Counted from the stretch's first letter, positions 1-6,663 are shown. The stretch is 10,725 bases of DNA from Candidatus Aminicenantota bacterium (GCA_016867615.1 VGJG01000027.1:1-10725), one strand, 5' to 3'. A program made the numbers and translations. The notes: a model not told the origin generated them from the letters alone.

Positions 1-2
1 AT

Positions 3-10
3 GATAAAAT
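3..10 (+). promoter_or_regulatory. Possible -10 element (GATAAAAT) close to the first ATG
   Basis: GATAAAAT is an AT-rich island in GC-rich surroundings, with TAAAAT (5-10) resembling a bacterial -10 box. It ends seven bases before the ATG at 18, so if it is a -10 the transcript would be leaderless or nearly so. The -35 region lies outside the window. The same octamer appears in the better-supported promoter at 6715-6744. Confidence 0.3.
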
Positions 11-17
11 CTTCACC

Positions 18-212
18 ATGGAGATTTCTCCCAAGCTCATCCTCCTTCTCATCCCCGTGGCCGTCATCCAACTGGGACTCATGATCGTCGCCCTGGCCGA
101 CCTCATCAGGAGAGAAAGGACGCGCGGGCCGAAATGGGTCTGGGTCCTGGTCATCGTGCTGATCAACCTGTTCGGCCCGATCGCCTATCTTCTTTTCGGA
201 CGCGAGGAGTGA
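18..212 (+). CDS. PLDc_N-type two-helix membrane protein (YxlE-like)
   Basis: This is a 64-residue inner-membrane protein. Two hydrophobic segments are visible (about residues 7-29 and 39-59), separated by a short basic stretch (RRERTRG). The second half, with W40, NLFGP (50-54) and the ending AYLLFGREE, matches the phospholipase D N-terminal (PLDc_N) domain. Here it stands alone, with no HKD catalytic domain, so enzymatic activity is not expected. In Bacillus the comparable small protein YxlE precedes an ABC ATPase and permease in the sigY operon and has been linked to regulating that locus. The same order follows here, so a partner or regulatory role for the transporter is an inference. The stop lies one base before the next gene's GTG. 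No Shine-Dalgarno is visible in the 17 bases before the ATG; an AT-rich octamer lies there instead. Confidence 0.85.
   Translation: MEISPKLILLLIPVAVIQLGLMIVALADLIRRERTRGPKWVWVLVIVLINLFGPIAYLLFGREE
205..209 (+). promoter_or_regulatory. Ribosome binding site deciding the GTG start of the ABC ATPase
   Basis: AGGAG lies inside the last codons of the PLDc_N gene, four bases before GTG 214. The nearby ATG at 212 is in another frame and gives no ATPase sequence. The GTG therefore has to be the start, translationally coupled to the upstream stop at 210-212. Confidence 0.6.
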
Positions 213-213
213 T

Positions 214-1152
214 GTGGAAGCCGTTCGCCTCGAGGGCCTGAGGAAGCGTTTCGGGAGCGTGAAAGCCCTCGACGGATTGAGCTTGGCCGTGGAAGCCGGC
301 TCGATCTTCGGCTTCCTGGGGCCGAACGGAGCCGGGAAGACGACCGCCATCCGCATCCTGACCGGACTGGCCCGCGCGGACGCCGGACGGGCCTGGCTCG
401 ACGGCATCGAAGTCGGCGGCGACGGCCGGACGGCCCGGCTCCTGGGATATTGCCCCCAGGACCCCTCGTTCTATCCCTGGATGACGGCCGAGGAGATGCT
501 GGACCACGTCGGACGCATATTCGGCCTGAAAACCTCGGAACGGCGGCGCGGCGTCGGCGAACTCCTGGAACTCTCCGGGCTGAAGGAATCCGCCCAGAGG
601 CGCATCGGCGGGTTCTCGGGCGGCATGAAGCAGCGGCTGGGGATCGCCCAGGCGCTGGTCAACCGGCCCGCCATCCTGCTCCTGGACGAGCCGGTGAGCT
701 CCCTCGACCCCTTCGGCCGCAAGGAGCTGCTCGACCTCATCGAGGGCCTGCGCGGCCGGTGCACGGTCTTCATGTCGACCCACATCCTGGCCGACGTGGA
801 GCGGGTCTGCGATACCGTGGGCATCATCGACCGCGGCCGGCTGATCGTCCAGGCGGCCAAGAAGGAGCTCTTGGAGACGTACGCCGCGCCGGTCTTCGAA
901 GTCGAAGCCGACCGCGGCCAGGAAGACGCGCTCCGCGCCTGGGCGGAAAGCCTGTCTCGGGCGCCCTGGCTGGACTCCACGGCATTTCCGGAGGCGCGCA
1001 CCGTCCGGGTTCTGGTCAACGACCCGGAGACGGCCAAGCGCGAGCTTCTGGCGTCGGCCGTGAGGGCGGGACTCGTCCTGGCCCGCTTCGAGATGATCAG
1101 GCCGACCCTGGAGGACGTCTTCCTCAAGCTCGTGCCGCAGGGCAGGAACTGA
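214..1152 (+). CDS. ABC transporter ATP-binding protein (YxlF/CcmA-like)
   Basis: This is a 312-residue cytoplasmic ATPase that would power the permease encoded next. All nucleotide-binding motifs are intact and ordered: Walker A GPNGAGKT (36-43), Q-loop Gln82, signature FSGGMKQR (134-141), Walker B ILLLDEP (154-160), D-loop SLDP (163-166) and H-loop His190. The ~100 residues after the ATPase core (about 215-312) form the C-terminal extension common in the CcmA/ABC-2 exporter branch, ending in the typical PTLEDVFL motif. Length and domain order are normal for the family. The GTG start follows the preceding stop by one base, and the ATG of the permease follows this stop by one base, so the three genes are almost certainly co-transcribed and coupled. 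The substrate cannot be told from sequence; export of a drug, peptide or lipid-like molecule is typical of this branch. Confidence 0.95.
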   Translation: MEAVRLEGLRKRFGSVKALDGLSLAVEAGSIFGFLGPNGAGKTTAIRILTGLARADAGRAWLDGIEVGGDGRTARLLGYCPQDPSFYPWMTAEEMLDHVGRIFGLKTSERRRGVGELLELSGLKESAQRRIGGFSGGMKQRLGIAQALVNRPAILLLDEPVSSLDPFGRKELLDLIEGLRGRCTVFMSTHILADVERVCDTVGIIDRGRLIVQAAKKELLETYAAPVFEVEADRGQEDALRAWAESLSRAPWLDSTAFPEARTVRVLVNDPETAKRELLASAVRAGLVLARFEMIRPTLEDVFLKLVPQGRN

Positions 1153-1153
1153 C

Positions 1154-1960
1154 ATGAGCTGGGCGCCCGCGTTCCGCAAGGAGTGGCTCGAGCAGCGCCG
1201 GACCTACAGGCTGCTGATCGTCGCCGTCGTCCTGACGCTCTTCGGGCTCCTCTCCCCCCTGTTCGCCCGCTACACCCCAGAGATCATCAGGATGGTCGCC
1301 CCCATGGGAGAGGAGATTATCAAGCTCCTGCCCCCGCCCTCGGCCGGGGACGCGGTGGACCAATACCTGAAAAACATCACTCAGTTCGGCGTGCTGCTCG
1401 CCCTGCTCATGACCATGGGGACCATGTCCCTGGAGAAGGACAAGGGCACGGCCGCTCTGATGATGGCCAAGCCCCTCTCCCGCGGGGAGTTCGTGCTGGC
1501 CAAGTTCGCGTCCCTGTCCCTGACGTTCTCCTTGGGCGTCTTCCTGGCCGGCGCGGCGGGGTATTATTACACGCTGGTCCTCTTCGGGCCGCTCGACCCG
1601 GCGGGCTGGGTCGGCCTCAACCTCCTCGTCCTGGTGTTTCTGCTCGTCCATGTCGCCCTGACCCTTCTCTGCAGCACGCTGACGAAATCCCAGGTCCTGG
1701 CCGGAGGGATGTCCTTCGGGATCTGGATGGTCCTGAGCCTGTTGGGCGCGCTGCCGCGGGTGGGCGATGTCATGCCCCGCCATATCATGGACTGGGCCGC
1801 GCGGCTGGGCAAGGGGAGCGGGATGACTTCCCTGATGGACCTCTCTCCGCTCGTCGACGGCAGGAGCGGCGATCATTGGCCCGCCTTGGCGGTCAGCGCG
1901 TTCCTCATCGTCGGCTCACTCCTCGCCTCCTGCTTAATCTTCAAACGTCAAGAGCTCTAG
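1154..1960 (+). CDS. ABC-2 type transporter permease (YxlG/NosY-like)
   Basis: This 268-residue integral membrane protein is the likely partner of the ATPase before it. About six hydrophobic segments are visible, near residues 18-38, 75-92, 117-145, 152-175, 181-200 and 243-263. A cytoplasmic loop after segment two carries EKDKGTAALMMAKPLSRGEF (94-113), the conserved 'E-x-G-T ... kPlsR' loop of ABC-2 permeases of the NosY/YxlG group. The first 12 residues (FRKEWLEQRR) are the usual amphipathic basic N-terminus that precedes helix one. The start is the ATG one base after the ATPase stop, with AGGA at 1144-1147 as a modest ribosome site. With one permease and one ATPase gene, the working transporter may be a 2+2 homodimeric complex. 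The substrate is unknown. Confidence 0.9.
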   Translation: MSWAPAFRKEWLEQRRTYRLLIVAVVLTLFGLLSPLFARYTPEIIRMVAPMGEEIIKLLPPPSAGDAVDQYLKNITQFGVLLALLMTMGTMSLEKDKGTAALMMAKPLSRGEFVLAKFASLSLTFSLGVFLAGAAGYYYTLVLFGPLDPAGWVGLNLLVLVFLLVHVALTLLCSTLTKSQVLAGGMSFGIWMVLSLLGALPRVGDVMPRHIMDWAARLGKGSGMTSLMDLSPLVDGRSGDHWPALAVSAFLIVGSLLASCLIFKRQEL

Positions 1961-1963
1961 CCC

Positions 1964-2518
1964 ATGCTCGTCCTCCGCCCAAAACCCGAGGCGACAATCC
2001 GAGGCTCCGGGCGGCATCCAGCGCCCCGGACGTTGCCGGACCGGCCGGGCTCCTTCTCCGGGCCGATACGCTTCCTCGGCGGACCGGCGTGCCTGCTCCT
2101 CGCGCTCGTCGTGCCGGACGCTTCGCCGTCCTCCGCCCTTCTCAAGATGCTGGAGTCCATTCACCTGGAAGTGAAGGAGCTCGGCCCCCGCCCGGGCCAG
2201 GATTTCATCAGCTGGAATTTCTTCATCGGCGCCAAGGACGAGGAGGACGACGACGACACCCACAAGGACCGCCACGTGGCGATCGTCATCCAGAACGTCG
2301 GCGGCACGGAGAAAATGACCATCCTCGTCACGCGCCTGGAGGCCGCCTCCGGAAACCCCGGCGTGCGCAAAGCCGGAAAATCGCAATCCCTGTCCTTCGG
2401 AATCTCGGGCGGCGTGCCCGCCGTTCTCTCCTCCGACTTCGGGGACGAAGAGTCCCAGGCCGTCGCCGGCGACATCCTCAAAGCCGTACGAAACAAGAAA
2501 AAGCTCCTGGGGAGTTGA
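1964..2518 (+). CDS. Hypothetical protein with acidic run, possibly secreted
   Basis: I do not recognise this protein (184 residues from the first ATG). It sits three bases after the permease stop and four bases before the oxidoreductase start, so it belongs to the operon. A hydrophobic stretch (FLGGPACLLLALVV, about 37-50) followed by PDASPSSA could be a signal peptide or anchor. The remaining ~125 residues are hydrophilic and contain DEEDDDD (91-97), a beta-rich-looking segment (HVAIVIQNVGG, MTILVTRLEA) and a lysine-rich end (NKKKLLGS). The start is uncertain. No Shine-Dalgarno precedes ATG 1964, and the first ~23 codons use more A/T third positions than the rest. An in-frame TTG at 2033 would put the hydrophobic stretch near the N-terminus, as in a signal peptide, but also lacks a good ribosome site. 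ATG 2147 is a third option. The frame itself is supported by codon use and tight packing. Confidence 0.6.
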   Translation: MLVLRPKPEATIRGSGRHPAPRTLPDRPGSFSGPIRFLGGPACLLLALVVPDASPSSALLKMLESIHLEVKELGPRPGQDFISWNFFIGAKDEEDDDDTHKDRHVAIVIQNVGGTEKMTILVTRLEAASGNPGVRKAGKSQSLSFGISGGVPAVLSSDFGDEESQAVAGDILKAVRNKKKLLGS

Positions 2519-2522
2519 TGAG

Positions 2523-3623
2523 ATGCTTCATGACAGCGAACTCTCGATCCTTTTCACCGCCCTGAATATCGGCGGCCTGACCGTTCCCAACCGTTTCGTC
2601 CGCTCAGCGACCCACGATTTCCTGGCCGGAGAGGACGGGACGGTTTCCCCCGCCCAGGTCGCTCTCTACCGGACCCTGGCCGAGGGTGAGGTCGGGCTCA
2701 TCATCTCGGGCCATGCCTTCGTCCATCCCTCGGGCAAGGCCGGCCCCCGCCAGATCGCGGCCCATGACGACCGGTTCCTTCCCGGCTTGGCCTCCCTGGC
2801 CGAGGCCGCGCACCGCTTTCCCTCGCGTGTCTTTCTGCAACTCGCCCACGCCGGGCGCCAGACCAAGGAGAAGCTTTGCGGCTGCCGGCCCCTGGCGCCC
2901 TCGGCCGTCCCCGACCCCTCTTCAGGCGTCACGCCGCGGGAGATGACGGGCGACGAAATCCGCCGGACGATCGACGACTTTGCGGCCGCGGGCGGGCGCG
3001 CGGCGCGGGCGGGCTTCGACGGCCTCCAGCTCCACATGGCCCACGGCTACCTGCTCAGCGGGTTCCTGTCGCCGCACACGAACCGCCGCCGCGACGAGTG
3101 GGGCGGGCCGCTCGAAAACAGGGTCCGGGCCGCGGCGGACATCATCCGGGGAATCAAGGAAACGGCGGGCTCCGGGTTTCCGGTCATCGCCAAGCTCAAC
3201 GCCACGGACCTCCTGCCGGGAGGGGTGACCGCCGAGGAGGCCGTCGAAGCCGCGCGCCTCCTCGAACGGGCGGGCCTGGACGGCTTGGAGGCGAGCGGCG
3301 GCATGGCCGAAGCCGGCCGGGGCTCGATGTGGCCCGGCATCCGGCCTGAAGAGGAAGAGGGGTATTTCGTCCCCTTTGCCGAACGCATCAAAGCCGCCGT
3401 CCGGATGCCCGTGATCGGCCTGGGAGGAATCCGCTCCGTGTCGGTCATGGCCCGTCTGGTCGGCGAGGGCCGCGTGGACATGATCTCCATGAGCCGCCCC
3501 TTCGTCCGTCAGCCCGGTCTCGTCCGGGGCATCCGGGAGGGCAGGATTCAAAAAACGGACTGCGTCTCCTGCAACAAGTGTCTCAACCCCCGCGGGCTGC
3601 GCTGCACCGCGCTGAAGCCCTGA
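2523..3623 (+). CDS. NADH:flavin oxidoreductase, Old Yellow Enzyme family
   Basis: This is a 366-residue TIM-barrel FMN enzyme that probably reduces activated C=C bonds with NAD(P)H in the cytoplasm; the substrate is unknown. Family landmarks are the N-terminal PNRFVRSATHD (22-32), HAGRQT (109-114), the active-site pair His171/His174 followed by GYLLSGFLSPHTNRR (175-189), EWGGPLENR (192-200), and the phosphate-binding strand VIGLGGIRS (297-305) with MISMSRPFVRQP (320-331). The barrel is single-domain. The C-terminal FAD/NADH half found in 2,4-dienoyl-CoA reductase is absent. The protein ends in a cysteine-rich tail (Cys347, 350, 353 and 361; C-x2-C-x2-C-x7-C), reminiscent of the 4Fe-4S site of the longer relatives. 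GGGGAG (2509-2514) eight bases before the ATG is a good ribosome site. It is the last gene of the plus-strand run, and its final 41 bases overlap the methyltransferase on the other strand. Confidence 0.92.
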   Translation: MLHDSELSILFTALNIGGLTVPNRFVRSATHDFLAGEDGTVSPAQVALYRTLAEGEVGLIISGHAFVHPSGKAGPRQIAAHDDRFLPGLASLAEAAHRFPSRVFLQLAHAGRQTKEKLCGCRPLAPSAVPDPSSGVTPREMTGDEIRRTIDDFAAAGGRAARAGFDGLQLHMAHGYLLSGFLSPHTNRRRDEWGGPLENRVRAAADIIRGIKETAGSGFPVIAKLNATDLLPGGVTAEEAVEAARLLERAGLDGLEASGGMAEAGRGSMWPGIRPEEEEGYFVPFAERIKAAVRMPVIGLGGIRSVSVMARLVGEGRVDMISMSRPFVRQPGLVRGIREGRIQKTDCVSCNKCLNPRGLRCTALKP

Positions 3624-4449
3624 CCGCCCGGCCCGGGGCGCGTCCGACGGAAGGCAGGGACGCCGGTTTCTCCGCCAAACACACGGTCAGGTAGCCGTGG
3701 CGCCGGAGTCCGGGATATCGAAAATAGAGGAAAGAGAACGGGGCGATGAGCGGTCGGAACAGGAAGCTCAAGCCGGGACGGCGGCCGTGGACCCAGAGCT
3801 CGGCCATCCTCAGCCAGCCGGGCAAAAAGAGAATGCCCGTCCTTCGCAGGACGCGGAAGCCCTCCCGCCGCAACAGCCGTTCCAGACCCCCCGGAGTGAA
3901 AGATTTCTCCCTGCCGTAAGCGTAAAGCCCCAGCCGGTTGAGGATCATGACCATGAACGGCCGGAGAAAAGGGTCGAGTTTGTTCGGGACGCCGAAGACG
4001 GCCAGCCCTCCCGGCTTGAGGAGGCGGAGGCATTCTCTCACGGCCAGCGGATATTCGGGAAAATGCTCCATCGTCCCCATGCTGTAGACGGCATCGAAGG
4101 AACCGCCGGCGAACCCGACCCCGCGCAGGTCCGAGACGATGAAGCCCGGACCGGGGCGCGGCCCGGAAAACGACGCCCGCGCCCGGCGGAGAATGGCGAG
4201 CGAGATGTCTATGCCGAAAACCCGCGCGCCCCGACTTTTCATCCACACAAGAATCCGGGAGTTTTTGGCCTCGTCCCAGAGGTCGGTCTTCAACACCCTT
4301 TTTCCGGCCAGGGGGGAAAGACACTCCCGGACGAGGGCCTTTTCGCACTCGAGGTAATAGTCCGTCGAGGGCGCGCCGGACAGGTCCGGAAAACGCTCGC
4401 CCGTATCCTCCCAGAAGGAGCGGAAGGCGCCGGAGGTCCGATCGTTCAT
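3583..4449 (-). CDS. Class I SAM-dependent methyltransferase-like protein with atypical motif I
   Basis: This 288-residue protein has the Methyltransf_11/UbiE-like fold pattern. Post-motif I GIDIS (79-83) carries the acidic residue that usually binds the SAM ribose. Motif II region SFDAVYSMGTMEHF (117-130) and motif III LLKPGGLAVFGVPN (143-156) are clear. The first motif, normally a glycine-rich loop like LDLGCGTG, is instead RVLKTDLWDEAKNSR (51-65). Activity is therefore likely but not certain. The acceptor is unknown, and the C-terminal hydrophobic/aromatic stretch (about 205-246) could contact a lipid or membrane. ATG 4449 is chosen because a candidate promoter (4473-4501) lies just upstream of it and a weak purine stretch precedes it. 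ATG 4485 in the same frame would add 12 residues. The frame stays open far upstream against the MATE gene, but that part is low-complexity shadow. The last ~26 residues are Ala/Arg/Gly-rich and coincide with the overlap into the oxidoreductase gene. Confidence 0.85.
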   Translation of the reverse strand: MNDRTSGAFRSFWEDTGERFPDLSGAPSTDYYLECEKALVRECLSPLAGKRVLKTDLWDEAKNSRILVWMKSRGARVFGIDISLAILRRARASFSGPRPGPGFIVSDLRGVGFAGGSFDAVYSMGTMEHFPEYPLAVRECLRLLKPGGLAVFGVPNKLDPFLRPFMVMILNRLGLYAYGREKSFTPGGLERLLRREGFRVLRRTGILFLPGWLRMAELWVHGRRPGLSFLFRPLIAPFSFLYFRYPGLRRHGYLTVCLAEKPASLPSVGRAPGRAVRASARCSAARGG

Positions 4450-4472
4450 GTGCCCGCTTTCTTCAGCCGCCC

Positions 4473-4501
4473 ATCTTACGCCCATCCTTCCGGCGAAGCA
4501 A
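4473..4501 (-). promoter_or_regulatory. Candidate sigma-70-type promoter for the methyltransferase
   Basis: Reading on the minus strand, TTGCTT (4501-4496) is followed by a 17-base spacer and TAAGAT (4478-4473). The -10 matches consensus at four of six positions and the -35 at three. Transcription would begin about 20 bases before ATG 4449, which favours that start over ATG 4485. The intergenic region (4450-4560) is divergent with the MATE gene, so a promoter is expected here. Confidence 0.35.
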
Positions 4502-4509
4502 ATCCCCCC

Positions 4510-4538
4510 TATACAAGACCCGAACCCGCGGGTACAAT
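4510..4538 (+). promoter_or_regulatory. Candidate promoter for the MATE exporter
   Basis: TATACA (4510-4515), a 17-base spacer and TACAAT (4533-4538) lie in the divergent gap before ATG 4561. The -10 matches consensus at five of six positions and the -35 at four. The predicted start of transcription is about 15 bases before the ATG, leaving a short leader with only a weak GGAA ribosome site. No operator palindrome stands out. Confidence 0.4.
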
Positions 4539-4560
4539 AACCGGCCGGAATCCCCGTCCC

Positions 4561-5892
4561 ATGAAAGACCGAATCGAGGAGTTCATCGCCCGGCCCCGCC
4601 GGGCCCTGCTCACCCTCGCCCTCCCGGTCTTCATCGCCACGTTCGTCCAGACCATGTACAACATCGTCGACACGGCCTTCGTCGGCGGACTGGGGGCCGA
4701 GTCGATCGCCGCCCTGACCTTCTGCTTCCCCCTTTTCTTTTTCCTCATCGGGCTCAACTCGGGCATCGCCGTGGGCATGAATTCCTCGATCTCCCGCCGC
4801 CTGGGCGCCGGGGACGCGGCGGCGGCCGAGTCGAGCGCCGCCCACGGGCTGGCGATATCGGCCGTCTTCGCCGGGCTCAACTTTCTCCTCAGCCTGCTCT
4901 TCCTGAAGCCGATCTTCACCCTGTTCGGCGCCGATCCGGCCGTGCTCCCCCTGTCCCTGGGCTACATGAGGGTCCTCTTCCTGGGCGTGTTCTTCATGTT
5001 CCCGGCGTTCATCATGAGCAGCATCTTCTCCGCCCAGGGCGACACCCGGACGCCGATGAAGGTCCAGACGGCCGGCCTGGCTCTCAACGCCCTTCTCGAC
5101 CCGGTCTTGATCTACGGCCTGAAGCTCGGGGTCCGGGGCGCGGCCCTGGCCTCGGTCCTGAGCTTCCTCTTCACCCTGGCGTTGTTCCTGCGCCTGCTGA
5201 GAACCCGCTCGTCGCTCCGGGTTTCTTTCCGGTCCTTCCGTTTTTCCCCGTCTCTCTGCCGGGAGATCCTGCGGGTGGGCATGCCCGCCAGCCTGATGAT
5301 GCTCCTCATGTCCGTCTACGTCGTCTTTCTCAACCGTTTCGCTGCCCATTTCGGGACGGAAGCCGTGGCGGCCTTCGGACTGGTCGTCCGCCTGGAGAGC
5401 TTCGCCGCGATGCCCATCATCGCCCTGTCCCTGTCCCTGGTGACCCTGGTGGGCATGTTCTCCGGCGCCCGACGCCGCGACCTGGTCAGGGACACCGTCT
5501 GGCTCGGCATCCGCCTCGGGGCGGCCTTCACCACGGCCGTCGGTCTGCTGTTCCTGGCCGCCCCGCGCCTCTGGCTCAAGATCTTCACCCGGGAGCCCGC
5601 GCTCCTCGACCTGGCCGCGCCCTTCCTCCGCGTCGACGTCCTGACCTTTCCCCTGATGTCCACGAGCATGATCATCAGCCGCGCGCTTCAGGGGCTGGGT
5701 CTCGGCGCGCCGGGGCTCGTCATCAACCTCATCCGCATCCTGTTCGTGGCCGTGCCCCTGGCCTGGGTCTTCGTTCACGTCCTGGGCTGGGGTTTCCTGA
5801 GCGTGGCCTGGGCCATGGTTCTGGGGGGAGCGGCATCGAACCTGGCCGCTTTTCTCTGGCTCAGGCACAGCCTGATCCGGGCAGAGTCCTGA
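4561..5892 (+). CDS. MATE family multidrug/toxin efflux transporter
   Basis: This 443-residue inner-membrane protein has about twelve hydrophobic segments in two similar halves, as in NorM/DinF-type MATE exporters, and probably extrudes cationic or organic compounds by Na+ or H+ antiport. Diagnostic stretches are the N-terminal FVQTMYNIVDTAFVGGLG (27-44), GAESIAALTFCFPLFFFLIG, the loop SISRRLGAGD, FSAQGDTRTPMKVQ before helix five, and the second-half start EILRVGMPASLMMLLMS. ATG 4561 is used because the family's first amphipathic segment (RIEEFIARPRRALLTLALP) begins right after it. The frame is open for another 288 codons upstream, but that stretch is antisense to the methyltransferase and is proline/arginine/glutamate low-complexity, so it is not coding. 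It has its own candidate promoter, is divergent from the methyltransferase, and ends 25 bases from the convergent membrane-protein gene. The substrate and coupling ion cannot be assigned from what I can see. Confidence 0.93.
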   Translation: MKDRIEEFIARPRRALLTLALPVFIATFVQTMYNIVDTAFVGGLGAESIAALTFCFPLFFFLIGLNSGIAVGMNSSISRRLGAGDAAAAESSAAHGLAISAVFAGLNFLLSLLFLKPIFTLFGADPAVLPLSLGYMRVLFLGVFFMFPAFIMSSIFSAQGDTRTPMKVQTAGLALNALLDPVLIYGLKLGVRGAALASVLSFLFTLALFLRLLRTRSSLRVSFRSFRFSPSLCREILRVGMPASLMMLLMSVYVVFLNRFAAHFGTEAVAAFGLVVRLESFAAMPIIALSLSLVTLVGMFSGARRRDLVRDTVWLGIRLGAAFTTAVGLLFLAAPRLWLKIFTREPALLDLAAPFLRVDVLTFPLMSTSMIISRALQGLGLGAPGLVINLIRILFVAVPLAWVFVHVLGWGFLSVAWAMVLGGAASNLAAFLWLRHSLIRAES

Positions 5893-5917
5893 CGTCTCAA
5901 GGGCGGGACGGTCTCCT

Positions 5918-6637
5918 TCAACGCGCTCCCCGGAGGAGAAACAGGGCGAAGAAAATCATGGACGAAAAAAACCCAACCCAGTTCCAGGGGTCCCGGTGAT
6001 CCTCGAGGATGTAATGGAAACGTGCCGGGTAATAAAACAGAAGCCCCAGGGCCGCGATGAGGATAAAAGCCCCCAGGACGGAGAAGACCGAACCGCCGCC
6101 CGCAACCGAACTCCGGGGCGCGAGCGAATAAAAAAAGGCGAGCAGGACGAGCCCCATCGCCCAGATGCCCAGGTCGGATACGGCCGGCCGGCCGCCCCGG
6201 GAGCCGTCGTTCCGTTCTGGGAACGGGTCGGGAAAGGCTTTCCGGGCCCTGAGGAGCAGCCGGATGGTCATGGCCAGGGCGAGCGGAAAAAGAACGAGCA
6301 GAGAGACGACGCTCAGGACGACCATTCCGCCCGAGGGTTTTTTCATGTCCAGGATGACCATGAGCGAGCCGAAGGCCAGCGCGCCCAGGGTCGTCTGCAG
6401 CAGGAGGAAGGTCCCGATCCAGAAAAGCCGTTTCCTGGAAAACCAGGACAGGCCGCGAAGATACTCCCGGTCGCGGAATTTGAATACAAGGCCGAAGCAA
6501 TAGAGGACGTACGCCGGCAGGATGAGCTTGAAGGTCAGGTCCTCCCAGCGGCTCACCAGGGCTCCAAAAAAAACCGTCTCGAAAACGACCACGGTCAGGT
6601 CGAAGGCCAGTCTGAAAACCCGTCTGCCGTCGGTCAT
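5918..6637 (-). CDS. Unrecognised multi-pass integral membrane protein
   Basis: I do not recognise this 239-residue protein. Seven hydrophobic segments can be drawn: about residues 8-28, 36-53, 71-96, 104-129, 155-173, 183-203 and 218-235. Charged residues between segments are mostly Arg/Lys (FKFRDREYLRG at 53-62, RLLLRARK at 126-133). A distinctive stretch, YYPARFHYILEDHRDPWNW (202-220), lies between the last two segments; its His, Glu and Asp residues could form a site, but this is speculation. A 28-codon upstream extension to 6721 is possible. ATG 6637 is preferred because GGGGAG (6649-6644 on this strand) sits six bases before it, and because the extension is short and polar before the first helix. 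It is divergent from the ABM-domain gene and convergent with the MATE gene, so no operon partner hints at its role. Confidence 0.75.
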   Translation of the reverse strand: MTDGRRVFRLAFDLTVVVFETVFFGALVSRWEDLTFKLILPAYVLYCFGLVFKFRDREYLRGLSWFSRKRLFWIGTFLLLQTTLGALAFGSLMVILDMKKPSGGMVVLSVVSLLVLFPLALAMTIRLLLRARKAFPDPFPERNDGSRGGRPAVSDLGIWAMGLVLLAFFYSLAPRSSVAGGGSVFSVLGAFILIAALGLLFYYPARFHYILEDHRDPWNWVGFFSSMIFFALFLLRGAR

Positions 6638-6638
6638 G

Positions 6639-6649
6639 CCTCCCTCCCC
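6639..6649 (-). promoter_or_regulatory. Strong double Shine-Dalgarno fixing the membrane-protein start
   Basis: On the minus strand the sequence before ATG 6637 reads GGGGAGGGAGG. The distal GGGGAG is at proper spacing (six bases), while the proximal GGAGG ends one base from the start codon. This makes 6637 a better start than the upstream in-frame ATG at 6721. Confidence 0.6.
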
Positions 6650-6663
6650 AATCACGCCCGGGA

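Noticed and set aside
163..1179. 338-codon minus-strand frame opposite the ABC ATPase
   Set aside because: The ATPase has every motif intact; the antisense frame is repetitive-looking shadow sequence without recognisable features.
1183..2565. 460-codon plus-strand frame overlapping the permease and the unknown gene
   Set aside because: It is Arg/Pro/Gly-rich throughout, while the permease frame shows proper helices and ABC-2 loop motifs. It spans two genes in another frame.
3548..4348. 266-codon minus-strand frame inside the methyltransferase region
   Set aside because: It is in a different frame from the recognisable methyltransferase motifs and is Arg/Pro-rich.
3697..4560. 288-codon upstream extension of the MATE frame
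   Set aside because: It is antisense to the methyltransferase and Pro/Arg/Glu-rich. The MATE family N-terminus begins normally at ATG 4561.
4450..5868. Long minus-strand open frame (473 codons) upstream of and in frame with the methyltransferase, antisense to the MATE gene
   Set aside because: Its translation is Gln/Glu/Gly/Arg/Asp low-complexity sequence with no domain, as expected for the shadow of a GC-rich gene with C/G third positions. The MATE reading on the other strand is clear.
5893..5917. Possible bidirectional terminator between the convergent MATE and membrane-protein genes
   Set aside because: The 25 bases contain no stable stem with a T-run on either strand.
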